Source: CAZMCC01 sp964564695 (lineage in GTDB: Bacteria > Planctomycetota > Phycisphaerae > Phycisphaerales > UBA1924). From it: a DNA stretch of 23,827 bases. Shown piece by piece: positions 7,003 to 15,272 of this stretch (position 1 is its first letter; each line of letters begins with the position of its first letter). Both the position numbers and the translations under genes were made by a program. The DNA is taken from NCBI GenBank assembly GCA_964564695.1, contig CAZMCC010000062.1, positions 1 to 23,827 of the forward strand, in the 5' to 3' direction. The notes beneath the pieces are model-generated. The model ran no database searches. It saw only the letters and a list, made by a program, of their open reading frames with translations, and was not told the origin of the DNA.

Positions 7003-9261
7003 GTGGCAGTTGAACGAATCTCACAGCTCCGCGACTGCGGCGTGTTCCGCGACTTCTCGTGGCCGGTGGGCCTTTCAGACTTCGGGCGGTACAACCTCGT
7101 GTACGGCTGGAATGGCACTGGAAAGACCACGCTCAGTTGCCTGTTCCGTGCGATTGAAATGCGCCGCCCACCTGCGATGGGTCAGGCTGTGCTTCGAGTT
7201 GGTGGCACCGACGTGCGTGGCGAGGAGTTCCCGCAATCGACCCTTCCGATTCGTGTTTTCAACCGCGACTTCATCCGCGAGAGCGTATTTCCTGTCGGCG
7301 GTGGCGATGTCCCGCCGATTTTCGTCGTTGGCAGGGACAGCGTCGAAAAGCAGCGCGAAGCGGACCGGCTCAAGGCTGAACGAGCGGCAACGGAGGGCAG
7401 CCAAACTGCGGCTCGAACGATTCAACAGCAAGCCGAGCGGGACTTTGATAGGCACTGCATCGACCGGGCCAAGATCATCAAAGACGCGCTCCGCTTATCT
7501 GGAAGCGCGTACAACGACTACGACAAGCGGGTCTATCAGGGGCGGGCACAGCAGATGGCGACCGAAGGGAACGCCGATGCGCACCGCCTGAGCGACGCAC
7601 AGCGGGACAGCCTGCTGGGCCAACACCGTGGAACCCCGAAGCCGAAAGTGCCCGAGGTTGCATTCAGCCTTCCGCAGCCACAGAGACTGGCCGACAACGT
7701 CGCTGCGCTCCTCGGCACAACGGTTGTTTCGGCGGCAATCCAAGCCCTGAAAGACGACACCGCCGTCGCCGAGTGGACACGCCACGGGCTCGGGTTACAC
7801 AAGGACCGCAAGTCGGACACTTGCCTCTTCTGTAAGCAGCCGCTTGCGGCAGGTCGCCTCGCCGAATTGGAGGCTCACTTCAACGCCGAGTACGAGCGGT
7901 TTCTGCAACGAATCGATGAGCAGATTCAGGTCTTGGAATCGTTCAGGCAGCAGGCCGCAGTACTGCGTCTCCCCAACCGGGCAGCCCTGTACGATGATCT
8001 GGCTACGGACTACGACGCTGCCGAGCAGGCACTCAAGCAGGCTTTAGACGCCGTGACAGCCTTTATCGACGAACTCATCAAGGCTCTGGGCGTCAAGAGA
8101 GTCCAACCGTTCAAGGCATCTCCTCTTGCCGTCGCCGTGCCAGCCGCCGACGGCAGCGTTGTCGATCGGCTGAATGGCGTTATCCGAGCGCACAACCAGG
8201 CATGCGACGCATTTGACGGCCGCGTGCGCGATGCACGCGATCGGCTCGCACTCGACTCGATTGCCGAGAGCATCGATGAGTATGTGCGATTACGGGACGA
8301 AGTCCAGATGGCGGCTGCGGCGGTTCCGCCGATTGAGGCAGAGATCAGACGATTGTCCGCGGCGATCGTCCAGTTGGAACGTGAGATCGTGGAGCATCGA
8401 CAGCCCGCAGAGGAACTGAACGAAGACTTGAAGCGGTACCTGGGACACGGCGACCTTCAACTGACCATCAAGGACACTGGCTATAGCATCACCCGCAACG
8501 GCGTGCCCGCCGAATTGCTGAGCGAGGGGGAGATGTCTGCCATCGCGCTGCTCTACTTCCTCAAGTCACTGGAGGACCGAGGGTTTGACAAGCGGAATGG
8601 TGTGGTCGTGCTCGACGACCCGGTATCGAGCCTTGATGGCAACGCCTTGTTTCTCGCATTCGCGCTGATTCGAGAGCGGACCAAGGATGCCGGGCAGCTG
8701 ATTCTCATGACCCATGACTTTGCGCTGTTCCGGCAGGCGAAGAACTGGCTTCACCACTTGAACCGAAGAGCGCCGAAACCCTCGCGTATCTACATGCTGG
8801 AGTGCGTGGCCCAGGGAGGCCAGCGATCTTCTTCTCTCCGGTGGATCGATCAGCTCCTCGAGCGGTACGAATCCGAGTATCACTACCTCTTCGCGTGCAT
8901 CTACCGCGTGTCGTCAGCCCCTCCAGCAACCAGTCTGGAGGACTACTACCACGTTCCCAATGTGGCGCGGCGTTTGCTCGAGGGATTCTTGGCGTTCAAA
9001 GTACCACAGGCATCGGGCGACCTGCACAGCGCCCTGCAGCTAGTGACATTTGACGAGAGCAAGAAGACCCGCATTCTGCGCTTCCTGCACACACAGTCTC
9101 ACGGGGCGGATCTCATTCCGGGGCATGATCCGACTGTTCTCGGAGAGTGTCGGGCTGTCCTTGAGGACATGCTGAATCTGATGAGAGGTTTGGACGGCGG
9201 GCACGTTTCGGCAATGGTTGAACTGGTTTCCCCACCTGCGCAAGGGAATGTCGGAACATGA
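7003..9261 (+). CDS. AAA_13-type ATPase with zinc hook, RloC/PrrC-like candidate anticodon nuclease
   Basis: A 752-residue ABC-type ATPase with the order seen in RloC. Walker A is GWNGTGKT (35-42). Long coiled coils flank a CxxC zinc hook, CLFC at 274-277. The ABC signature is LSEGE (506-510), Walker B is VVLDDPVSSLD (about 535-545), and the H-loop is THD (570-572). The C-terminal segment has PNVARRLLEGFLAF, giving R656-x3-E660, then RFLHTQSH with H696 and H700. These fit the Arg/Glu/His nuclease triad described for PrrC and RloC, which cut tRNA anticodon loops to abort phage infection. Length is normal for RloC. The start is GTG with GGAG 8 nt upstream. Base composition looks poorer in GC than the backbone, suggesting transfer. 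No restriction-modification genes adjoin it. ATPase and hook are certain; the nuclease role is inferred. A generic SMC-like defence ATPase is the alternative. Confidence 0.8.
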   Translation: MAVERISQLRDCGVFRDFSWPVGLSDFGRYNLVYGWNGTGKTTLSCLFRAIEMRRPPAMGQAVLRVGGTDVRGEEFPQSTLPIRVFNRDFIRESVFPVGGGDVPPIFVVGRDSVEKQREADRLKAERAATEGSQTAARTIQQQAERDFDRHCIDRAKIIKDALRLSGSAYNDYDKRVYQGRAQQMATEGNADAHRLSDAQRDSLLGQHRGTPKPKVPEVAFSLPQPQRLADNVAALLGTTVVSAAIQALKDDTAVAEWTRHGLGLHKDRKSDTCLFCKQPLAAGRLAELEAHFNAEYERFLQRIDEQIQVLESFRQQAAVLRLPNRAALYDDLATDYDAAEQALKQALDAVTAFIDELIKALGVKRVQPFKASPLAVAVPAADGSVVDRLNGVIRAHNQACDAFDGRVRDARDRLALDSIAESIDEYVRLRDEVQMAAAAVPPIEAEIRRLSAAIVQLEREIVEHRQPAEELNEDLKRYLGHGDLQLTIKDTGYSITRNGVPAELLSEGEMSAIALLYFLKSLEDRGFDKRNGVVVLDDPVSSLDGNALFLAFALIRERTKDAGQLILMTHDFALFRQAKNWLHHLNRRAPKPSRIYMLECVAQGGQRSSSLRWIDQLLERYESEYHYLFACIYRVSSAPPATSLEDYYHVPNVARRLLEGFLAFKVPQASGDLHSALQLVTFDESKKTRILRFLHTQSHGADLIPGHDPTVLGECRAVLEDMLNLMRGLDGGHVSAMVELVSPPAQGNVGT

Positions 9262-9262
9262 T

Positions 9263-9298
9263 CCCCTCGTGAATCAGGGCTGACGTTTGAGGGGGTTT
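9263..9298 (+). terminator. Possible weak terminator after the RloC-like gene
   Basis: CCCCTC (9263-9268) pairs with GAGGGG (9289-9294), with an inner TCAG-GG-CTGA stem, followed by GTTTC. It begins 2 bp after the stop codon. The loop is long and the T-run short, so this is tentative. Confidence 0.35.
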
Positions 9299-9422
9299 CG
9301 ATCCGTTCGGGGCCGCCACGATCAGAACCGTTCGCGTAGATGGTGGTTGACGCCCCATCGGTGGGCGAGCACAACCCCTCATCGCTGGCCCGCATCGCGC
9401 GGGCTTGCGCACGGACGCACGT

Positions 9423-9629
9423 ATGACGATCGACCCCGACATGGTGGTCGAGCGCGATGATCTCGCGCCGGCCCAGCGACTTCACATCATCGCCGCACTT
9501 CTGGCCGAAGGGGTGCGCCGCAAGCGCGCCGACGCTAGCCGCATGGGCGAGAATCCGCAGCATCAAGAAAGAGAGGCCGATGGACTTGAATCGTTTGAGC
9601 CGGTTCGCCTTGATCGTCCGCTTGGTTGA
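9423..9629 (+). CDS. Small hypothetical protein of the DUF2924-recombinase cassette
   Basis: A 68-residue ORF starting MTIDPDMVV, with an amphipathic helix (PAQRLHIIAALLAEGVRRKRA) and a charged tail ending RLDRPLG. No catalytic motif, signal peptide or membrane segment. I recognise the general pattern of a helix xxIxAxLAxGVxR followed by a polar tail. It matches short ORFs that often precede DUF2924 genes in planctomycete genomes; that resemblance is from memory, not a search. The ATG has no clear Shine-Dalgarno, and a TTG at 9405 is an alternative start. It ends 24 bp before the DUF2924 gene. Coding status is probable, function unknown. Confidence 0.5.
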   Translation: MTIDPDMVVERDDLAPAQRLHIIAALLAEGVRRKRADASRMGENPQHQEREADGLESFEPVRLDRPLG

Positions 9630-9653
9630 CGCCTTGCGAACCGGAGAGTCCAC

Positions 9654-10163
9654 ATGCCCGATGACACCAACGCGACGGTCCTGGCCCTTGGCCGATTGAC
9701 CGTGCCCGAACTGAAGCAGCGCTACGCCGAGGTCTTCGGCGAGCCCACGCGAACGAACCACAAGCAGTACCTAGTGAAGCGGATCGTCTGGCGGATGCAG
9801 GCGCTCCGCGAGGGCGGCCTCTCTGAACGGGCACGCCGTCGGGCGGTCGAACTGGCCGACGACGCCGAAATCCGGCTGAGTGCTCCGAAAGCGCCGCTCA
9901 AGGGACCGGGCACGGTGATCACGGCGGCATTCGACGCCGGTCGCCCCGCCGCATTCCCCAAGCCGGGCAGTGTCATACGCCGCGAATACAAAGGGAAGGT
10001 GATCGTCGTGCGGGTGCTGCCCCGCGGGTTTGAGTACGAGGGGGAGGTCTATCGCTCGCTCACCGCCATTGCCCAGAAGGTGACCGGGGCGCACTGGAAC
10101 GGGGTCAGCTTCTTCGGGCTGCCGTCCGCACGCGGCAAGAAGGGATCGGAGGCGGACGAATGA
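9654..10163 (+). CDS. DUF2924 family protein
   Basis: A 169-residue basic protein whose layout matches DUF2924. The helical N-terminus has LTVPELKQRYAEVFGEPTRTNHKQYLVKRIVWRMQAL (given in parts: LTVPELKQRYAEVFGE, then RTNHKQYLVKRIVWRMQ at about 33-50). After a Pro/Gly linker comes a compact domain with GSVIRREYKGKVIVVRVLPRG, FEYEGEVYRSLTAIA and TGAHWNGVSFFGL. The family is found next to large serine recombinases. It may bind DNA or assist recombination, but no function is established that I know of. Start supported by GGAGAG with 5-nt spacing. Its stop overlaps the recombinase start by 4 bp (ATGA), so translation is coupled. Confidence 0.88.
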   Translation: MPDDTNATVLALGRLTVPELKQRYAEVFGEPTRTNHKQYLVKRIVWRMQALREGGLSERARRRAVELADDAEIRLSAPKAPLKGPGTVITAAFDAGRPAAFPKPGSVIRREYKGKVIVVRVLPRGFEYEGEVYRSLTAIAQKVTGAHWNGVSFFGLPSARGKKGSEADE

Positions 10164-11725
10164 GCAAGCGACCGGAGCCAAAGCCAACCACGCGGGTGCG
10201 GTGCGCCATCTACACCCGCAAGAGCACGCAGGACGGCCTCGAGCAGGAGTTCAACTCGCTCGACGCGCAGCGGGAGAGCGCCGAGGCATACATCGCCAGC
10301 CAGAAGGCCGAGGGGTGGCAGTGCCTTCCCGATCGGTACGACGACGGCGGATTCACGGGCGGAAACATGGACCGGCCCGCCGTCGCCCGATTAATGGCGG
10401 ACATCGAAGCGGGCAAGGTGGACTGCGTGGTGGTCTACAAGGTGGACCGGCTCAGCCGCTCGCTGATCGACTTTGCCCGGATGATGGAGTTGTTCGAGCG
10501 GAAGAAGATCTCGTTCGTCTCCGTCACCCAGCAGTTCAACACCACCCAGTCGATGGGGCGGCTCACGCTCAACATCTTGCTCTCGTTCGCCCAGTTTGAG
10601 CGGGAGATCATCTCAGAGCGCACGCGGGACAAGATCGCGGCGGCGCGGCGGAAGGGCAAGTGGTCGGGAGGCCGCTCCGTGCTTGGGTACGACGTGGACC
10701 CGGTCACGAAGAAGTTGGTGGTCAACGCCGCCGACGCGGAGTTGGTCCGCGAGATCTTCCGCATGTACCTGCAACGCCGATCGCTCCTGGATGTGTGCCG
10801 CGAGTTGAACCGTCGCGGCCTGAAGACCAAGGCGGTCCAGACGCGGAAGGGCGCGGCGTACGGCGGGCGCGTGTGGGACAAGCCCGCCGTGCTCAAGGTC
10901 CTCGCCAACATCCTGTATCGCGGCAAGGTGCGGTACAAGGCCGAGACGTTTCCGGGCGAACACGACTCCATCGTCGATGAGGCTCTCTGGACGAAGGTCC
11001 ACGAGTTACTGCGGTCGAATGGGCGCGCGGGCGGGATGCTCGTGCGGAACAAGTACGGCGCGCTGCTCAAGGGGCTGGTTCACTGCGGCCCGTGCGGGCT
11101 CACGATGGGGCACACCACCGCCAACAAGGGCAAGGACCGCGTCTACCGCTACTACGTCTGCTACAAAGCCCAGAAGCAAGGCTGGGACGCATGCCCATGC
11201 CGATCCCTTCCCGCCGAGCAGATCGAGGGCTTCGTGGTCGAGCAGATCAAGCGGATTGGCAAGGACCCGGCGCTGCTGTCGCTCACGCTCTCGAAGTGCC
11301 GCCAGCAACTTACGCACCAGCGGGCCGAGGCCGAGCGCGAGATGGGCGTGGTCGAGCGGGAACTCGGCCGCCTTCACGCCGACCTTGGGCGTACGGCGGG
11401 GGACGCCGCCACCGACGGGCACGCCGCCGCCCGTCTGGCCGATCTCCACCAGCGGGTCCAGGCGGCGGACGACCGGGCCGCCGCGCTCCGGCGCGAGATC
11501 GCGGACGCCGACGCGGGCCAGATCACGAAGGCCGAGGTCGATGCCGCGCTCGGGGAGTTCGACGGGGTCTGGTCGCGGCTGTCTCCGAAGGAGCAGGCCA
11601 AGCTCATGCGGATGCTGGTCCAGCGCGTGGACTACGACGCGACGAAGGGGTCGGTGTCGATCACGTTCCATCCGCTGGGCCTGCGGTCGATCGGCCAGCA
11701 CGCGAATGAGGAGGTGTCGGTATGA
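10160..11725 (+). CDS. Large serine recombinase (site-specific integrase/resolvase family)
   Basis: A 521-residue site-specific recombinase that cuts and rejoins DNA through a serine-DNA link; the probable integrase of this element. The resolvase N-terminal domain has YTRKST with catalytic Ser22, a DGGFTGGNMDRP loop, KVDRLSRS, and QFEREIISERTRDKI leading into the E helix. A recombinase domain follows (GYDVDPVTKKLVVNAADAELV..). Next is a zinc ribbon with C309/C312 (CGPC), C334 and C345/C347. Last is a coiled coil (about residues 395-455) of the type that controls synapsis in large serine integrases. Shine-Dalgarno GGAGG with 7-nt spacing. It overlaps genes on both sides by 4 bp. Large serine integrases normally use a site near their own gene; which site this one uses cannot be read from the window. 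Confidence 0.95.
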   Translation: MSKRPEPKPTTRVRCAIYTRKSTQDGLEQEFNSLDAQRESAEAYIASQKAEGWQCLPDRYDDGGFTGGNMDRPAVARLMADIEAGKVDCVVVYKVDRLSRSLIDFARMMELFERKKISFVSVTQQFNTTQSMGRLTLNILLSFAQFEREIISERTRDKIAAARRKGKWSGGRSVLGYDVDPVTKKLVVNAADAELVREIFRMYLQRRSLLDVCRELNRRGLKTKAVQTRKGAAYGGRVWDKPAVLKVLANILYRGKVRYKAETFPGEHDSIVDEALWTKVHELLRSNGRAGGMLVRNKYGALLKGLVHCGPCGLTMGHTTANKGKDRVYRYYVCYKAQKQGWDACPCRSLPAEQIEGFVVEQIKRIGKDPALLSLTLSKCRQQLTHQRAEAEREMGVVERELGRLHADLGRTAGDAATDGHAAARLADLHQRVQAADDRAAALRREIADADAGQITKAEVDAALGEFDGVWSRLSPKEQAKLMRMLVQRVDYDATKGSVSITFHPLGLRSIGQHANEEVSV

Positions 11726-12129
11726 ACGACGGCGTGACGCTCGATTTCACGGTCCACTTCACCACGGGGCGAACCGGCCAGCGGGTTCTGAACGCCGGTG
11801 AGAAGCCGCCCCCGGCACCCGCGCCCGAGGGTCGGGTGCCGCGCGTCTCTCGGCTGATGGCCCTGGCCATCCGGTTCGACAACCTCGTCCGGCTCGGGGA
11901 GGTCGCTGACTTCGCCGACATCGCGGAACTGGGGCAGGTCACCCGCGCCCGCGTCAGCCAGATCGTGAACCTGCTCAATCTCGCCCCGGACATTCAGGAG
12001 GACATCCTTTTCCTGCCGCCGGTTGCGGGTGACCGGGATGCCGTGTCCGAACGCGAGGTCCGGAGCATCGCAGGGGAGCCGGACTGGGGGCGGCAGCGTG
12101 CCCTTTGGCGGCAGGCCGAGAAGGCCTGA
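11722..12129 (+). CDS. Small helix-turn-helix protein of the recombinase cassette
   Basis: A 135-residue protein with an unstructured Pro-rich stretch (EKPPPAPAPEGRVPRV) followed by a helical block. That block contains IRFDNLVRLGEVADFADIAELG and then VTRARVSQIVNLLNLAPDIQEDILFLPP. This is a KorB/ParB-style helix-turn-helix: the turn precedes VTRARVSQIV, the likely recognition helix. It is probably DNA-binding. Its start overlaps the recombinase stop (ATGA) and has GAGGAGG with 7-nt spacing, so it is translated from the same mRNA. The tight coupling suggests a role as regulator or directionality partner of the recombinase. That role is inference. Confidence 0.85.
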   Translation: MNDGVTLDFTVHFTTGRTGQRVLNAGEKPPPAPAPEGRVPRVSRLMALAIRFDNLVRLGEVADFADIAELGQVTRARVSQIVNLLNLAPDIQEDILFLPPVAGDRDAVSEREVRSIAGEPDWGRQRALWRQAEKA

Positions 12130-12160
12130 TCCCCCTGCAAAGTCGCCGTAAACTTGGTCA

Positions 12161-12178
12161 TCGGAACCCGGGTTCCGA
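12161..12178. promoter_or_regulatory. Perfect 18-bp palindrome upstream of the 1024-residue gene
   Basis: TCGGAACCCGGGTTCCGA is identical on both strands, with no spacer. It lies between the HTH gene stop and the next start codon (12198). Size and symmetry suit an operator for a dimeric regulator. It has no T-run, so it is not an intrinsic terminator. Confidence 0.5.
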
Positions 12179-12197
12179 CCGGGAGCCGCCTTGTCCG

Positions 12198-15100
12198 ATG
12201 AGCAAGTGGATCGTTTTCATCACTGTCGTTCACGAGGAAATGACCTTCAGCGCCGACCTGCGCTCCGAAGGCGAACGCTCCGTGGGGACCTACCCACTGC
12301 TCGCTGTGCCGACGAACGCCATCGCCGAACTCGTGGTGGCTCGGCTCAATCACCAGCACGCAGTGCCGGAAGAGGCCGGGGCGGACGACTGGCAGGAGTT
12401 CTCATTCAAGGCAGAGACGGAACTGACGCCCCAAGAAGTGGCGATGGCTCTGGACCTGAATGATCCCGCATACCCCAAGAACGGACGGCACCCTTCCTGG
12501 CTCTCCGGGATGGTGACCGCCGCGAAGACGGCGATGGCCGACGTGGTCAAGCATCGCGCCTCTTCCCCGAAACACGATGATCCTGCGTACCTGTTCGTCG
12601 GGACGGGCGCGACGGCGACGCCATCGACCGTGTTCCATCGCGCTGGCACCGCGGGCGCTGCCGCAACGCTTCGCGGGTTGTTCGCCAAGGAGTACTCGGC
12701 AAACGGCTCGCCTGCGTTCAACTTTCAAGCCGCGGGCGCTTTGCCACCGGACGAACGTCTGTTGCTGGACGAGGCGATCGATGAGTTGGCCATGTACGAC
12801 GACCCGGACCCGGGGGTCTACGACCCGCCAGCGTCGAGGGCCGTGCTTGCTCGGGCGGAGTATGCGAGGCGGGCGGATCGGTGGGAGGCGATGCTCGTCA
12901 ACAAGGCAGCAACCGACAGGGGCGTTACTTCGGCGGCCGACCGCGTGAACGACCTTCTCCGTGCGGTTGAGCGTCATCGCCTGATGTTTCTGTACTGGGC
13001 GGCGGCGTGTCGGCGTAACCCCCTCGCCGTGAGAAGTCGCACCGGCGTGAATGAGCGCGTGCTGCGCGACGACGTTCGCGGCTGGAAGGAGATGGTGGAG
13101 GCGATCGACGCGGAAGGCGCGTTCCTCTGGACGCACCGAAACGTGCTCGACCGATACGCACAGGAAGCCATCGGCATGTTCGGCCCGGGCGAGGGATCGC
13201 GGCCCGGTGAGCCCGACGAAAGCGGCCGCAGTGTTCCTGTGGATGGCGGCACCTACCCCTACTGGTCGATCGATGAAGGCAGCACGAGCTACCTCGAAGA
13301 GTCGAGCGACGCGATTCTGGAAGCATGTCGCTCCTTGGCTGAGGTCAGCAAGCACGAGGCTGTCATCGCTTTGGTGAAGGACGCGAGCGCCGTGGCGCGG
13401 CCTGAGCACCATGACCGTTGGTACACCAACGTTGTCGTGAAGTGGTCCTACCTCTCATCGCTCGATTCGCTCATCTCGCGCATCAAGGCAGTCCGTGTGG
13501 AGTTGGCGCTGCCGCCCCGCACCGAGAAGGCACACACACCCCAATCCGATGTGGTAAGGCCCGATGCCCAGAGCGTGGCGGATGTCGTCGTGCTGTTCAT
13601 GGTCACCCGCGATCTCGTTCGGATCGGCCGCGACTACCCGGACGCGATGCCCGAGGCCGACCACAAGGCTTGGGTTGACGAGGTCACGGCCCACGCCAAC
13701 CTGATCCTGAAGCGGCCCGGCTTCGAGGGCATCAAGACGCTGATGAAAGAGCCGACGCTCCTGGAAATGGATGTCCCGCAGCGATTCGGCATGCTGATGT
13801 CTGCCGCGATGATGGCGCACCCAGCGATGGCAGCGCCCGCGGGAACGCCTGCCGAGATTCAGGCGGCGGTCGAGAAAGCCATGAGCGCCTGCCAGGAAAC
13901 GGCGTCCCCGCACACCAAGGAACAGATGTCTCGGCTCGCCAACCTCATGGTGGTGTCGTGCCGTTGTCCTACCGGCACAGCAGTCAAGGACTTTGCCGCG
14001 CCCGCACGGTTTCTTCAGATGCTCCATCGCTACTGGATGCTTGCCAGCGCGATGGTACAAACGCAAGCGACGTGCCACGTCGGTTTCAACCCCCATCCGC
14101 TGCTCCACCTGATCGAGAACATCCGTGATCGTCTGAGCACATGCTTCTCGCACGTCGCGCACCTTGACGATGCCGCCGATGCCCAGCACTCCTGCGACCA
14201 GCTCGTCGGCATGCTGACCGAGGGCGACATCGACGATCTTTCAGCGGTTCCCGAATGGACCAACGGCGAACTTCAGAAAGTGGAGCGGTTCATCGCACGG
14301 GCGCGGCTGAAGGTCGGCCCGCGTGTGTTCGATCTGACTGCGGCGGAGGAGTTCTTCATCAAACAGTGCGAGCACCTGATCGCCGAGCACGACAAGCGTG
14401 TGCGGGCAACGTGGAAGCAGATGCTGGCCCGAGCGGACGCGCAGGCGGCGGCACGCAGGCCCGCCGAGGAATCGTCGCCGACCCCGCCGGGCTCTGGGGC
14501 TACGGCGCAACCGGTAGGGACGCCGGAGCAACGGATAGAGCGGATCGGTCCGCTCTTGTCCTCCCTTGTTGCTGTGGACAACGGCATCATGTCGCTGGGC
14601 GCGAGATTGCAATCGCTGACTACTCGGGGAAGTGCCGCGAACACGCACGCCCTCACCGTGAAGGTGCAAGAGCAGCTTCACAAGTGGATTGACCCAATCG
14701 TTCAGCATCTGAAAGACGCTGAGACCGCAAGCAACGGCGTTGGGCCGCATCTCCTTGGTCTCATCGCCGAGCCTGTCGCCTGGGAGGTTGACACGCGGCT
14801 CGCGATCCGCACTCTCAAAGATCAACTTGTCGGTCTCATCTACTCGAACGGCAGCGAGAATGAGGAGTCATTCGTCGTGGGCGCTGCAAGCAGCCTGTGT
14901 GACAGGGGCCAACGCCTCCAGGCGGCATTCGAGGCGCTCAATGCGCAGGCGGAGCCAAATCAACCCCATGCGTCTTCGAACGGGACGAGAACTGCTCCGA
15001 ACGCCGAGCCGCCCCCAATGGTGGTGCTTGGCCGGCCCGGTGAGCCCTGCACGGTGAATGGCAAGCAGAAGCGGGCGCTGACCGACGGGCAGCACGCGGT

Positions 15101-15272
15101 TGTGGCGGCGCTGATCGAGGCAGGCTCTGAAGGCCTGACCAAGGATGCGATCGAAGAGGAGCGGTCGAGTGCTCGGGAAATCCTCAAGCGGCTGCGCAAC
15201 TCCGACAAGGACTGGGCGGACGTGATCATCATGGCCGGGCAGACCAACGGGCGCTATCGCATCCGTCTGTAG
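12198..15272 (+). CDS. Large protein of unknown function with C-terminal winged-helix-like domain
   Basis: A 1024-residue protein I do not recognise as a whole. An N-terminal beta-rich segment (about 1-110) has IVFITVVHEEMTFSADLRSEG and FKAETELTPQEVAMAL. A long mainly helical middle holds several short low-complexity linkers, including PAEESSPTPPGSG near residue 755. A second helical block spans about 780-925. The last 72 residues (from about 953) read LTDGQHAVVAALIEAG..GLTKDAIEEERSSAREILKRLRNSD..WADVIIMAGQTNGRYRI. This is a winged-helix-like module I associate with other large planctomycete proteins. No Walker, nuclease or membrane motif is seen. The frame opens at 12105, but the ATG at 12198 follows a GGGAG and the palindrome and is the better start. 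A role in element control or defence is possible but unproven. Confidence 0.75.
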   Translation: MSKWIVFITVVHEEMTFSADLRSEGERSVGTYPLLAVPTNAIAELVVARLNHQHAVPEEAGADDWQEFSFKAETELTPQEVAMALDLNDPAYPKNGRHPSWLSGMVTAAKTAMADVVKHRASSPKHDDPAYLFVGTGATATPSTVFHRAGTAGAAATLRGLFAKEYSANGSPAFNFQAAGALPPDERLLLDEAIDELAMYDDPDPGVYDPPASRAVLARAEYARRADRWEAMLVNKAATDRGVTSAADRVNDLLRAVERHRLMFLYWAAACRRNPLAVRSRTGVNERVLRDDVRGWKEMVEAIDAEGAFLWTHRNVLDRYAQEAIGMFGPGEGSRPGEPDESGRSVPVDGGTYPYWSIDEGSTSYLEESSDAILEACRSLAEVSKHEAVIALVKDASAVARPEHHDRWYTNVVVKWSYLSSLDSLISRIKAVRVELALPPRTEKAHTPQSDVVRPDAQSVADVVVLFMVTRDLVRIGRDYPDAMPEADHKAWVDEVTAHANLILKRPGFEGIKTLMKEPTLLEMDVPQRFGMLMSAAMMAHPAMAAPAGTPAEIQAAVEKAMSACQETASPHTKEQMSRLANLMVVSCRCPTGTAVKDFAAPARFLQMLHRYWMLASAMVQTQATCHVGFNPHPLLHLIENIRDRLSTCFSHVAHLDDAADAQHSCDQLVGMLTEGDIDDLSAVPEWTNGELQKVERFIARARLKVGPRVFDLTAAEEFFIKQCEHLIAEHDKRVRATWKQMLARADAQAAARRPAEESSPTPPGSGATAQPVGTPEQRIERIGPLLSSLVAVDNGIMSLGARLQSLTTRGSAANTHALTVKVQEQLHKWIDPIVQHLKDAETASNGVGPHLLGLIAEPVAWEVDTRLAIRTLKDQLVGLIYSNGSENEESFVVGAASSLCDRGQRLQAAFEALNAQAEPNQPHASSNGTRTAPNAEPPPMVVLGRPGEPCTVNGKQKRALTDGQHAVVAALIEAGSEGLTKDAIEEERSSAREILKRLRNSDKDWADVIIMAGQTNGRYRIRL

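Noticed and set aside
9388..9404. GCCCGC-N5-GCGGGC hairpin before the 68-residue ORF
   Set aside because: A 6-bp GC stem is common by chance at this base composition and no function follows from its place.
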